Positions 24,974 to 34,563 of a stretch of 46,718 nucleotides of DNA are shown here, in pieces (the stretch's first letter is position 1; the number at the start of each line of letters is the position of its first letter). The notes beneath the pieces were generated by a model. It saw nothing but the letters and a program-made list of their open reading frames with translations, ran no database searches and was not told where the DNA came from. The DNA is from Rhodosalinus halophilus (GTDB lineage: Bacteria; Pseudomonadota; Alphaproteobacteria; Rhodobacterales; Rhodobacteraceae). The translations under genes were made by a program, and so were the position numbers. The DNA is taken from assembly GCF_003298775.1 (NCBI RefSeq), contig NZ_QNTQ01000009.1:1-46718 (forward strand). Reading direction: 5' to 3'.

Positions 24974-25745
24974 TCTTGCGCTCCTGATCCGTGCGGCGCG
25001 CGCGGCGGGCGAGGTCGCGCTACGCTACCACGGCCCCACCGCGAAGCGCTGGGACAAGCCCGGCGGCGCCGGCCCGGTGACCGAGGCCGATCTGGCCGTG
25101 AACGAGGCGCTGAAGGCGGTGTTGCTGGACGCGCGCCCCGACTACGGCTGGCTCTCGGAAGAGGACGCCGACACGCCCGAGCGCCTTGGCCGCCCGCGCA
25201 TCTTCCTGCTCGACCCGATCGACGGCACCAGCGGCTTCATCGAGGGCTCGTCGAGCTGGTCGCTCTCGCTCGCCATCGTGACGGAGGGAGAGATCTCGGC
25301 AGCGGTCGTCCACCTGCCCGCGGACGAGGGCAAGCTCTACGCCGCAGCCGCAGGCGAAGGCGCGACGCTGGACGGCCAACCGATCCGCGCCGCTGCCCGG
25401 GAGAGCGTCGAGGGGGCGCAGGTGCTCGCGACCCGCTACGCGATGGAGCCGAAGCACTGGCCCGGCGGCGTGCCGGGCTTCAAGCGCCACCACCGGCCGT
25501 CCCTCGCCTACCGCCTCGCACTGGTCGCCGAGGGGCGCTTCGACGGCATGCTCACCCTGCGCGACAGCTGGGACTGGGACATCGCCGCGGGGCTGCTGAT
25601 CTGCCGCGAGGCCGGCGCGGTGGTGACCGACCGCGAGGGCAATGCGCCCCGCTTCAACACCGAGCCCGCCAAGACCCGCGGCGTCGTCGCCGGCGGCCCC
25701 GCGGTGCACGCCGGGCTGATTGCGGCCATGCGCCCGCGCGGCTAG
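24960..25745 (+). CDS. Inositol monophosphatase/CysQ-family phosphatase
   Basis: This is a magnesium-dependent phosphatase of the inositol monophosphatase fold. The 261-residue product has the metal-binding set: WLSEEDAD (Glu67/Glu68), DPIDGTSGFIEG (Asp85, Asp88) and WDWDIAAG. The DPIDGT-x-x-FIEG form resembles CysQ, which hydrolyses 3'-phosphoadenosine 5'-phosphate, but inositol or other sugar phosphates are possible. The start is a TTG at 24960 inside the 3' end of pmbA, preceded by GAGGGG, giving a 14-base overlap and probable coupling. In this region a PAP phosphatase role would also suit the nearby sulfotransferase, which releases PAP; that link is speculative. Confidence 0.87.
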   Translation: MPESDLALLIRAARAAGEVALRYHGPTAKRWDKPGGAGPVTEADLAVNEALKAVLLDARPDYGWLSEEDADTPERLGRPRIFLLDPIDGTSGFIEGSSSWSLSLAIVTEGEISAAVVHLPADEGKLYAAAAGEGATLDGQPIRAAARESVEGAQVLATRYAMEPKHWPGGVPGFKRHHRPSLAYRLALVAEGRFDGMLTLRDSWDWDIAAGLLICREAGAVVTDREGNAPRFNTEPAKTRGVVAGGPAVHAGLIAAMRPRG

Positions 25746-25775
25746 TCTCCGCGCTCCCGCAACCGGAGCCTGCCC

Positions 25776-26564
25776 ATGCCCTTCACCCTCGCCACCTGGA
25801 ACATCAACTCCGTCCGCCTGCGCCAGGGCCTCGTCGAGCGTCTGCTGACCGAAGAGGCGCCGGACATCCTCTGCCTGCAGGAGTGCAAGAGCCCGGTGGA
25901 GAAGATCCCGCGCGAGGCCTTCGCGGCGCTGGGATACCCCCACATGGTCGCGCGGGGGGAGAAGGGCTACAACGGCGTGGCGATCCTGTCGAAGCTGCCG
26001 ATCGAGGAGGCGGGCACCCTCGACTTCGCGGGGCTCGGCCACGCGCGCCACGTCGCGGCGCGGCTCGAGAACGGCGTGGTGGTGCACAACTTCTACGTCC
26101 CCGCGGGCGGCGACGTGCCGGACCGCGAGGCCAACGTGAAGTTCGGGCAGAAGCTCGACTACCTGACCGACCTGCGCGACTGGCTCCACGGGGAGAAGCC
26201 GGGGAAGTCGATCCTCGTGGGCGACCTGAACATCGCGCCGCTGGAAGAGGACGTCTGGGACCACAAGAAGATGCTCAAGGTGGTCAGCCACACGCCGGTG
26301 GAGGTGGAGCACCTTGGCAGCGCGCAGGAGGCCGGCCGCTTCGTGGACGTCACCCGCCGCGACATCCCCGCGGGGCGGCTCTATTCCTGGTGGTCCTACC
26401 GCGCGAAGGACTGGGACGCCGCCGACCGCGGCCGCCGGCTCGACCACATCTGGGCCACCCCCGACATCGCCGGCGCGGCGCACGGCAGCCGGATCCTGCG
26501 CGCCTGCCGGGGCTGGGAGAAGCCGTCCGACCACGCGCCGGTGTTCGCGGAGTTTGATTTGTAG
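25776..26564 (+). CDS. xth: Exodeoxyribonuclease III
   Basis: Exonuclease III is the AP endonuclease and 3'-repair nuclease of base excision repair. The 262-residue product has the expected motifs: WNINSVR (residues 8-14), LQECK (Glu36), the YVPAGGD region, GDLNIAP and SDHAPV with the catalytic His near the C-terminus. Length is normal. It lies 30 bases after the phosphatase gene. Beyond its stop, base composition drops sharply into the low-GC islet. Confidence 0.95.
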   Translation: MPFTLATWNINSVRLRQGLVERLLTEEAPDILCLQECKSPVEKIPREAFAALGYPHMVARGEKGYNGVAILSKLPIEEAGTLDFAGLGHARHVAARLENGVVVHNFYVPAGGDVPDREANVKFGQKLDYLTDLRDWLHGEKPGKSILVGDLNIAPLEEDVWDHKKMLKVVSHTPVEVEHLGSAQEAGRFVDVTRRDIPAGRLYSWWSYRAKDWDAADRGRRLDHIWATPDIAGAAHGSRILRACRGWEKPSDHAPVFAEFDL

Positions 26565-26586
26565 GGGGACTTCGCTTAAGCCCACT

Positions 26587-26606
26587 ACACAAATTAGCAT
26601 TTGTGT
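26587..26606. repeat. Perfect 8-base inverted repeat at left islet edge
   Basis: ACACAAAT and ATTTGTGT flank the four-base loop TAGC. It lies 23 bases after the xth stop and downstream of the convergent DUF4238-like gene. It could serve as a weak terminator for either gene, though no T-tract follows. Confidence 0.5.
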
Positions 26607-26661
26607 TGCCTAAGCTCCACTTCCTTCAATTCTCTTTCACAGCGCACTTTGGAAACCAAAA

Positions 26662-27630
26662 CTAAAGCGGAGAACTCGCCCCAAGACCTTTGATCTCCCA
26701 GCATCTCTCAATACCTGCAATCTCGTCCAGCATATCAATAAGTGGGTCTGTCTTCTCCTTGTGTTCAAGGAAGCGACGTTGGCGAAAAGCTTCTGCGATC
26801 TTCGGCGGCCGACCCAGAAAGAAGAGCTTATCTCTTGCGTATATTTGAGTAATTTCGTTCACCCAATCCACCATCCAAGGCGCCGCGATGAGAGATGCGC
26901 AGTTATGGGTGGGCCACATGCACATGGGCGTGCAGAAATAGATGCACAGATTCGGCGTCAGCGGAAGTAGAGCTTTGCCGTTGATTCGATTCGCAACCAA
27001 GGCGTGGGTGAGCCAGTCTAGGCTACCATCGCCAAAGATAAAATTCTTTAGCGGTGAGTGCATCAGAACAAAATACTGATTTGAGATTGAAGCCTTTTGG
27101 CAGAGCCTCTTGGCGCTCCGATAATTTTGGGCCATATTGCCTTTGCCGACCTCCTCATCGGGATCTCGGCCAAAGATTTTGGGGTATCCCTCGTATCGAT
27201 TGCGGTTTCCAGGGCTGCGGATCAGAAGGGAATAAACAAGCAAAAGTAGTTTGCGCTGAAGCTCTTCATCCAGACGATATAATTTGCACATGTCTCGAAG
27301 TGATCTGTCCTTTTTTCGCAGCAGCCAAATCAGCGAGACAAATTCTGCCGGCGTTCCCCCAAAGGGCTTTAATCCATAAAGGGCGGAAATGATTTCGTGC
27401 ACGTCACTGTCTATTTCAAATTCATCTTCAAAATTGTCTTCCCAAATGCTACCGCGAAATATCGTGTGGCCATGGATTTTGAGGCCAATCTTCCTTCTAG
27501 TGGATCGCTTCTTTTCAATCTTTCCGTCCGGCTCAATCCATGAAACGTCCCCGGCCCTGTCTGACCAATAACTTTGCAGGCCAACAGGCCACCAATGGTG
27601 GTTTCTGTTGGATTTCTTTCCGCTAGCCAT
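26662..27630 (-). CDS. DUF4238-like protein of unknown function, probably acquired
   Basis: The 322-residue product begins with MASGKKSNRNHHWWPVGLQSYW and VSWIEPDGKI, matching the HH-x-P-x-x-L-x-x-W opening of DUF4238 proteins. The later FIFGDGSLDW and LLPLTPNLCIYF blocks fit the same family's 'SD-P ... PL(S/T)P' end. No catalytic role is established for the family. Codon use is clearly unlike the neighbours (AAA, ATT and AGA frequent). No signal peptide or membrane segment is evident. A free-standing gene of this kind in a small islet often proves to be strain-specific, possibly in defence or stress, but nothing here proves that. Confidence 0.6.
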   Translation of the reverse strand: MASGKKSNRNHHWWPVGLQSYWSDRAGDVSWIEPDGKIEKKRSTRRKIGLKIHGHTIFRGSIWEDNFEDEFEIDSDVHEIISALYGLKPFGGTPAEFVSLIWLLRKKDRSLRDMCKLYRLDEELQRKLLLLVYSLLIRSPGNRNRYEGYPKIFGRDPDEEVGKGNMAQNYRSAKRLCQKASISNQYFVLMHSPLKNFIFGDGSLDWLTHALVANRINGKALLPLTPNLCIYFCTPMCMWPTHNCASLIAAPWMVDWVNEITQIYARDKLFFLGRPPKIAEAFRQRRFLEHKEKTDPLIDMLDEIAGIERCWEIKGLGASSPL

Positions 27631-27675
27631 TTAATACGCCTGCCTTGAAGGGGAAGCCATAGCCATCGCTAACTA

Positions 27676-27693
27676 GTACAATTTGCCTTGTAC
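27676..27693. repeat. Inverted repeat at right islet edge, upstream of the DUF4238-like gene
   Basis: GTACAA and TTGTAC flank TTTGCC exactly. It lies 46-63 bases upstream of the DUF4238-like ATG, where an operator would be expected. It may bind a regulator of that gene or be part of an insertion boundary. Confidence 0.4.
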
Positions 27694-27711
27694 GACAAAG
27701 CACGCAATGAC

Positions 27712-27737
27712 AAAAGGGCGCCCCTGCCGGGACGCCC
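27712..27737 (-). terminator. Intrinsic terminator of pnp
   Basis: Read on the minus strand, GGGCGTC pairs with the matching GCGCCC arm across a CCGGCAGG loop, and TTTT follows. It begins 31 bases after the pnp stop. Confidence 0.75.
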
Positions 27738-27767
27738 GCTCAATCTCACCAGCGGTGACGGAAAGCC

Positions 27768-29903
<2,136 letters not shown>

Positions 29904-30062
29904 CTCGTATCCTTGACTGGCCTTTCGGGGCGCATCCCCTCGGGCCGTTTCGCGTCGGACAGCCCCCCTGGGCGGCCCGGCTCCCGTCTTGCGGTCCTGC
30001 CGCGCCGTGGGAGCCGGCGGCGCGGTCTGCGGCTTGTGCTCCGGCGCGGTTCGCCGGATGCG

Positions 30063-30088
30063 AAAAGGGCGCGGACCTGCCCGCGCCC
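30063..30088 (-). terminator. Terminator/attenuator between rpsO and pnp
   Basis: On the minus strand, GGGCGCGG (30081-30088 complement) pairs perfectly with CCGCGCCC (30067-30074 complement) over a six-base loop, and TTTT follows. It starts 12 bases after the rpsO stop. The classic rpsO-pnp arrangement has a leaky terminator here, with read-through and RNase III processing before pnp. Confidence 0.8.
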
Positions 30089-30099
30089 CTCGTCTTGTC

Positions 30100-30369
30100 C
30101 TAGCGGCGGATGCCGAGACGCTGGATCAGCGTCCGGTAGCGCCCCTCGTCCTTGCCCTTGAGGTAGTCGAGCAGCTTGCGCCGCTGCGCCACGAGCTTGA
30201 GCAGCCCGCGGCGGGAATGGTTGTCCTTCTTGTGCGTCTTGAAGTGCTCGGTGAGCGCCTCGATCCGCTTGGTGAGGATCGCCACCTGCACCTCGGGCGA
30301 GCCGGTGTCGCCCTCCTTGGTGCCGTAGTCGCGGATGACCTCGGCCTTCTTCTCGGCAGTGATCGACAT
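30100..30369 (-). CDS. rpsO: 30S ribosomal protein S15
   Basis: S15 binds 16S rRNA early in 30S assembly. The 89-residue product, [16 protein letters not shown] to LIQRLGIRR, has the S15 signature ([37 protein letters not shown]). The ATG at 30369 follows AAGGAGACCCCG; an in-frame start ten residues upstream has no family support. A strong terminator follows, then pnp. In E. coli S15 represses its own translation through its leader; no such structure was identified in the 144 bases upstream. Confidence 0.97.
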   Translation of the reverse strand: MSITAEKKAEVIRDYGTKEGDTGSPEVQVAILTKRIEALTEHFKTHKKDNHSRRGLLKLVAQRRKLLDYLKGKDEGRYRTLIQRLGIRR

Positions 30370-30513
30370 CGGGGTCTCCTTCCGATTGTTGCGGCGCAAG
30401 CCGGGATGTCGTCCAGCAGGGCCAATGGAGAACGTGCCGCGCGCCCAAGGGTGCGCCGGCCGTGCGCATATAGGGGAAATCGGGCGCGAAGGGAAGGGCG
30501 GCCTCGCCCGATC

Positions 30514-31659
30514 TCAGGCGGACCCGTGCGGCATCAGCGCGATGTGATCGGGCGAAAGCGCGCCTTTTCCCGAGACGGTCGCGATCTCTGCGCCGTCGAG
30601 CAGCAGATGCACGATCTGCGGATCGTCCGGATCCGGCACGAGATCGACCTCGGGCGGCGCGCCGGCGCCATCGTAGAAGACAATGAGGCGATCCTCGTCC
30701 GGGGCGAAATCTGTCACCGTGGCGCCAGCGCCGTGCAACCATTCGCCGGCAAGCACGGTGTCGGCCCCCGCACCGCCGGTCACGACATCGCCGCGCCCGG
30801 CAAGGACGGTATCGTCGCCCGAGCCGCCGTTGAGGAAGTCCGGCGCGTCCGCATCCGCCGTGGCGGCGCCCGGAACGATACCGGAGACCAGATCGTCGCC
30901 ATCGCCGCCGAACAGCGTGTCGGCGCCCGCGCCGCCATGCAGCCTGTCGTCGCCGTCGTGACCGTGCGCCGCATCAGCGCCCGCGCCGCCGTCGAGCACG
31001 TCGTCCCCGCCTCCGCCCTGCAGCGAATCATCCCCGCTTCCGCCGCCCAGCGTGTCGTCGCCGACATGGCCGAACAGGCTGTCCGCCCCCGCGCCGCCGA
31101 AGAGGACATCCTCGCCCGCGTCGCCGTCGAGCAGGTCGTCGCCGGAGCCACCGTCGAGCGTGTCGTCGCCGCTACCGCCGCGCAGGTGGTCGTCGCCCGC
31201 CTCGCCGGCGACGGTGTCCGCGCCGCCATAGCCGTTGATCCAGTCGTCGCCGTCCCCGCCGGCGATGCCCTCTCCCGCGCTACCGCCGGAAAGCGTGTCC
31301 TCACCGGACGTGCCGGCGAGATCGGGCTCGCTCATGATGCCGCCGATGCGCCATGTCTCGGCGGTGTCGAAGCCCTCGGGCAGTGCTGAAGACGCCGGGT
31401 TCTCCGACGACACGTCCGCTTCCACGCCTGCGCCACCGTCGGCTTCGCCCGCCCCCGCGGTCGCGTCTGGGCCAAAGAGCGCCTCGTCCTGATCCAGCAG
31501 AGCGGCAAGCCCGTCGTTCGGGTCGGACCCCGGCTGCTCCTCGGGAGCCCCGGGCTCGTCCGGCTCGGCCTCCGGCATTTCTCCATCCGCCTCGTCAGCG
31601 CCGAGCACCACCATCGACCCGAGAAGGGCCGCCCCCATCAGTCCCGCCAGAAGCAGCAT
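30514..31659 (-). CDS. N-terminally anchored RTX calcium-binding protein
   Basis: The 381-residue product begins with a hydrophobic segment (MLLLAGLMGAALLGSMVVLG), followed by an acidic, low-complexity linker (about residues 22-110). Sixteen contiguous nonapeptides of the GGxGxDxxx type follow (about residues 116-259), then a short break and three more (about 278-304). Such repeats bind calcium and form parallel beta rolls. The C-terminal segment (about 305-381) resembles the closing fold of Rhodobacterales RTX proteins. A GTG at 31680 is an alternative start. Typical RTX proteins leave by type I secretion without an N-terminal signal, so the anchor is unusual. Function is unknown. Confidence 0.85.
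   Translation of the reverse strand: MLLLAGLMGAALLGSMVVLGADEADGEMPEAEPDEPGAPEEQPGSDPNDGLAALLDQDEALFGPDATAGAGEADGGAGVEADVSSENPASSALPEGFDTAETWRIGGIMSEPDLAGTSGEDTLSGGSAGEGIAGGDGDDWINGYGGADTVAGEAGDDHLRGGSGDDTLDGGSGDDLLDGDAGEDVLFGGAGADSLFGHVGDDTLGGGSGDDSLQGGGGDDVLDGGAGADAAHGHDGDDRLHGGAGADTLFGGDGDDLVSGIVPGAATADADAPDFLNGGSGDDTVLAGRGDVVTGGAGADTVLAGEWLHGAGATVTDFAPDEDRLIVFYDGAGAPPEVDLVPDPDDPQIVHLLLDGAEIATVSGKGALSPDHIALMPHGSA
30883..31314 (-). repeat. 27-base repeats encoding RTX nonapeptides
   Basis: Sixteen consecutive 27-base units code for nonapeptides such as GGSGDDTLD, GGAGADSLF and GGDGDDWIN within the RTX gene. A further three units lie at 30748-30828 after an 18-residue break. The units are diverged in sequence, so recent slippage is unlikely. 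Confidence 0.85.
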
Positions 31660-31739
31660 CCCACCGATCCACAGACACACCCCCGCAGCAGATGCTCCAC
31701 GAAATCGCCGCGCGCGCCAAGTCTTTCCGAATCAGATGG

Positions 31740-32051
31740 TTAACGCGGGGGACCGGCCGGTTGTTCGCTGCCCTGCGCCGCCTCGATCTGATCGATCACC
31801 TGCGTCGCCAGATCCCCGAGGAGCGGCACGAACTCGATCCGGGCGAGCACCGCGACGAGCACCGAGACGAGGATCGAGGCGCCGATCACGGTGCCGAACC
31901 CGAAGGCCAGCCCGCGCAGGAACTGAAAGAAGACCACCTTGATGAGCGAATCGTGGATCCGCACGATCCTGTGGGCCACGATCTCTTCAAGAGCGCGGGC
32001 GAGACGTTGTGCCGTCTGCCGATCGAGCGGGTCGCGCGGGCGGTCAGCCAT
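31740..32051 (-). CDS. DUF5665 small membrane protein
   Basis: The 103-residue product has an N-terminal helical part (RDPLDRQTAQRLARALEEIV) and one or two adjoining hydrophobic segments (FLRGLAFGFGTVIGASILVSVLVAVLA, about residues 45-72), matching DUF5665 proteins of alphaproteobacteria. The role is unknown. Its start overlaps the end of the DUF1643 gene by eight bases, so the two are translated together. Confidence 0.8.
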   Translation of the reverse strand: MADRPRDPLDRQTAQRLARALEEIVAHRIVRIHDSLIKVVFFQFLRGLAFGFGTVIGASILVSVLVAVLARIEFVPLLGDLATQVIDQIEAAQGSEQPAGPPR

Positions 32052-32586
32052 CGGCCGTCATCTCCAGCCAGGGTTCGGGCGCCTTGGCATAGGCCACATA
32101 GAGCGGGTGTCGCGGATGCCCATCGCGCGTCAGACCGAGATGGTGGACGGTTACGCCGGCCTGAGCAAGCATCCGGGCCACCGCGGGACCGCGGCCCAGA
32201 AACGCGCCATGCGTGCCCCACGCCGCCACCGTCTTGTCGGCGGCGCCCGCCGCATCGCGGATCGCGCGGTCGTTCTCGGGGCCCACGGGATCCTCGGCGC
32301 GGCGCATCGCCTTGGGGTCGGTCTCGCGCCAGGCGAAGATGTTGGTCACGGTGAAGGCGCCGAAGCCAAGCGCCCGGGCGCGGCGCTCGCAGCGCTCGAC
32401 CGTGGGGTCGTTCTGCACCTCGGTCGCCGTGGAGGGATTGAGCATCAGGAAATGCACCCGCCGCCCGCGGGCGTCCCAGACGCGGTCGAGCAAATAGCGG
32501 TAGCGCAGACAGGGCGAATAGACGGCGACGGAGGCGGCGTCGCCCTTCATGTGCCTGCGCGTCACCAGGCCCGGCTCGTCGATCAT
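32044..32586 (-). CDS. DUF1643 domain protein
   Basis: The 180-residue product shows the DUF1643 pattern: YSPCLRYRYLLDRVWD, the strongly conserved FLMLNPSTATEVQNDPTVERC, FTVTNIFAWRETDPKAM and GTHGAF. The family has no known activity, although the conserved Asn-Pro-Ser and Asp residues look like an active or binding site. The ATG at 32586 follows GGAGGAGAGG, a strong ribosome site. It is divergent from patB across 204 bases and overlaps the DUF5665 gene. Confidence 0.88.
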   Translation of the reverse strand: MIDEPGLVTRRHMKGDAASVAVYSPCLRYRYLLDRVWDARGRRVHFLMLNPSTATEVQNDPTVERCERRARALGFGAFTVTNIFAWRETDPKAMRRAEDPVGPENDRAIRDAAGAADKTVAAWGTHGAFLGRGPAVARMLAQAGVTVHHLGLTRDGHPRHPLYVAYAKAPEPWLEMTADG

Positions 32587-32642
32587 GCCGCCTCTCCTCC
32601 AACGGAGCGCCGTCGGCGCACGCCCATGCACGGCATGCCTTA

Positions 32643-32785
32643 GCACTGGGAGCGCCCCCGGTGCGAGTAACCTGCCAAGAAGAAGCAACGGGTCCAAGTC
32701 CCCGGCGAGGCGCATGGCGGAACGCCAGAGGCAAGGCCCTTGCGCCCGGCCGCCGTTGAGGGCAGGTCGGATGCCGACCGGAGGG
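32643..32785 (+). promoter_or_regulatory. Structured leader of the patB gene, possible cis-regulatory RNA
   Basis: Several helices nest here: GCAC/GTGC with GGG/CCC (32643-32664), CCTGCC/GGCAGG (32671-32676 with 32761-32766), CAACGG/CCGTTG (32686-32691 with 32753-32758), GGCG-GAA-CGCC (32716-32726) and GCAAG-GCC-CTTGC (32731-32743). A last hairpin, GGTCGG-ATG-CCGACC (32765-32779), abuts the ribosome site GGAGGG and shares two bases with the closing helix, so the two compete. This matches no riboswitch class I can name. Confidence 0.35.
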
Positions 32786-32790
32786 ACAGC

Positions 32791-33972
32791 ATGCAATTCG
32801 ACTTCGACGAGATCATCGACCGCCGCGGCAGCCACTGCATGAAGTGGGACAAGATGGAGACGCTCTACGGCGTCCCCGCCGAGGATGGTCTGGCGATGTG
32901 GGTGGCGGACATGGACTTCCGCGCACCGCCCTGCGTGACCGAGGCGCTGCGGCGGATGGCAGACCACGGCATCTACGGCTACTTCGGCGACGACGCCGCC
33001 TATCTCGACGCGATCCGCTGGTGGCTGGCCGAACGCCACGGCTGGGAGGTCGCGCCGGAGTGGATCTTCACCACGCACGGGCTGGTCAACGGGACGGGCA
33101 TGTGCGTGGACACATGGACCCGGCCGGGCGACGGCGTGGTGCTCTTCACGCCGGTCTATCACGCCTTCGCCAAGGTGATCCGCGCCGCCGGGCGCGAGGT
33201 CGTCGAATGCGAGATGCCGGTGGTGGACGGTCGCCACACGCTCGACTTCGAGACCTGGGATGCGCAGATGACCGGCCGCGAGCGCATGGTAATCCTGTGC
33301 TCGCCGCACAACCCCGGCGGCCGGGTCTGGACGCGGGAGGAGCTGCGCGGCGTGGCGGCCTTCGCCGAGCGTCACGACCTCTTGCTCGTCTCGGACGAGA
33401 TCCATCAGGATCTCGTCTTTCCGGGCGGCCCGCGGCACGTTCCGCTGCCGCTGGCCGCGCCGGAGGCGCTTGACCGCATGGTGGTGATGAACGCGACCAC
33501 CAAGACCTTCAACATCGCGGGCGCGCATCTGGGCAACGTCGTCGTGCCGGACGAGCGGCTGCGCGCCGACTTCGCGCAGCGCATGCTGGCGATGGGGATC
33601 AGCCCCAACGCCTTCGGGATGCACATGGCGACAGCGGCCTATTCGCCCGAGGGGGCAGCCTGGGTCGATGCGCTGATGGCCTATCTCGAGGAAAACCGGC
33701 GGGTCTTCGACGCGGGCATCGCGGCGATTCCCGGCCTGCGCTCCATGCCGCTCGAGGCGACCTACCTCTCCTGGGTGGATTTCTCCGGCACGGGCATGTC
33801 GCGCGCGGAATTCACGGCCCGCGTCGAGCGCGATGCGAAGATCGCGGTCAACCACGGGCCGACCTTCGGCAAGGGCGGCGAGAGCTGGCTGCGGTTCAAC
33901 ATCGCCACGCCGCGTGCGCGGGTGGTAGCGGCCGTGGCGCGACTGGCCGAGGCCTTTTCGGACCTGCAGTAG
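32791..33972 (+). CDS. PatB/MalY-type PLP-dependent C-S lyase (cystathionine beta-lyase-like)
   Basis: PatB/MalY enzymes cleave carbon-sulfur bonds of cystathionine, cysteine conjugates or similar thioethers, releasing thiol, pyruvate and ammonia. The 393-residue product has the fold-type I aminotransferase pattern with MWVADMDF (about residues 36-43), the YGYF block, Asn174 (SPHNPGGRVW), Asp202 (LVSDEIHQDL) and the PLP lysine Lys238 (NATTKTFNIAG). The ATG at 32791 follows GGAGGG; frame upstream to 32740 has no family support. The leader upstream looks structured. Sulfur-amino-acid or thioether (for example methylated sulfur) metabolism is plausible. Confidence 0.92.
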   Translation: MQFDFDEIIDRRGSHCMKWDKMETLYGVPAEDGLAMWVADMDFRAPPCVTEALRRMADHGIYGYFGDDAAYLDAIRWWLAERHGWEVAPEWIFTTHGLVNGTGMCVDTWTRPGDGVVLFTPVYHAFAKVIRAAGREVVECEMPVVDGRHTLDFETWDAQMTGRERMVILCSPHNPGGRVWTREELRGVAAFAERHDLLLVSDEIHQDLVFPGGPRHVPLPLAAPEALDRMVVMNATTKTFNIAGAHLGNVVVPDERLRADFAQRMLAMGISPNAFGMHMATAAYSPEGAAWVDALMAYLEENRRVFDAGIAAIPGLRSMPLEATYLSWVDFSGTGMSRAEFTARVERDAKIAVNHGPTFGKGGESWLRFNIATPRARVVAAVARLAEAFSDLQ

Positions 33973-33984
33973 GAACGTGGCGCC

Positions 33985-34332
33985 TCAGTCCGCGGCGTCA
34001 GTCGGGGTCGCCGGCGTCTCGGGGTCGGGCGCGTAATCGGCCGGCGGCGCGAGGCCGGATCTCGGCGCGCGCTTGAACTCGAATCGGCGCTCGTCTTCCT
34101 CCTCGGCAGTGGCGATCACGAGGCAGCGCCCGATATGGCGCGCGCCATCGTACAGATCCACGAAGCCCCGCAGGCGGGGCTCGTCGCGGGACATGGCGAA
34201 GCCGTCGCTCCACAGCCGCAGAACGGGGTGGCTCGTGCCGTCGGCCACCAGCCGCAGACCCGAGCGTCGGCGCGGCGCATCTCCGCGCGACGCGAGCCCG
34301 GCCTGCAGATCGGGCGGAAGGTAGGTAGACAT
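33985..34332 (-). CDS. Conserved hypothetical protein
   Basis: The 115-residue product starts MSTYLPPDLQAGLASRGDAPRRRSGLRLVADG with a good ribosome site (AAGGAAACGG). The middle (PVLRLWSDGFAMS, LRGFVDLYDGARHIGRCLVIAT) looks like a small beta-rich domain, and the C-terminus is Pro/Asp-rich (YAPDPETPATPTDAAD). No domain name or function can be given. It converges with patB, 12 bases apart. Confidence 0.7.
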   Translation of the reverse strand: MSTYLPPDLQAGLASRGDAPRRRSGLRLVADGTSHPVLRLWSDGFAMSRDEPRLRGFVDLYDGARHIGRCLVIATAEEEDERRFEFKRAPRSGLAPPADYAPDPETPATPTDAAD

Positions 34333-34563
34333 CGGCCGTTTCCTTGCAGACCCCCGAGGCCAAACTGCCTGCAACGCTCCTGAAAGCAAGCGATTCTCCG
34401 GCCGTCATCTTTCGCGGAAAGCGCGGGCATCCATATCTAGCGGCCGCCAGCCGCGTGCCCCCAACCGGGATGTGCGCAGGTGCAGGGCGCGTTGCGCGCC
34501 GGCAACGGTTTCGCACATGCCGCGCGGCGCCTAGGTCAAGTGTCGAATCGAAGGGAGCTCGAC

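Larger units (their letters stand above)
26565..27700. mobile_element. Low-GC islet between xth and pnp
   Basis: Between the convergent core genes xth and pnp, composition shifts abruptly: for example the 60 bases from 27061 are about 47 percent GC, against far higher values on both sides, and AAA, ATT and AGA codons are common. The islet holds one gene (DUF4238-like) and has short perfect inverted repeats near each edge (26587-26606 and 27676-27693). No integrase, transposase or clear direct repeats are seen, so horizontal acquisition is inferred from composition only. Confidence 0.6.

Noticed and set aside
26587-27693. Attachment-site duplication at the edges of the low-GC islet
   Set aside because: The two edge repeats differ in sequence and no direct repeat shared by both edges was found; no integrase is present.
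29989-31389. Plus-strand open frame opposite the RTX repeats
   Set aside because: Its repetitive Val/Ala/Arg pattern mirrors the 27-base RTX repeats on the coding strand; no domain is recognisable.
32643-32766. Cobalamin riboswitch upstream of patB
   Set aside because: CGGTGCGAGT and GCAACGG fragments recall the cobalamin core, but their spacing and order are wrong and the GCCACTG and B12-box elements are missing.
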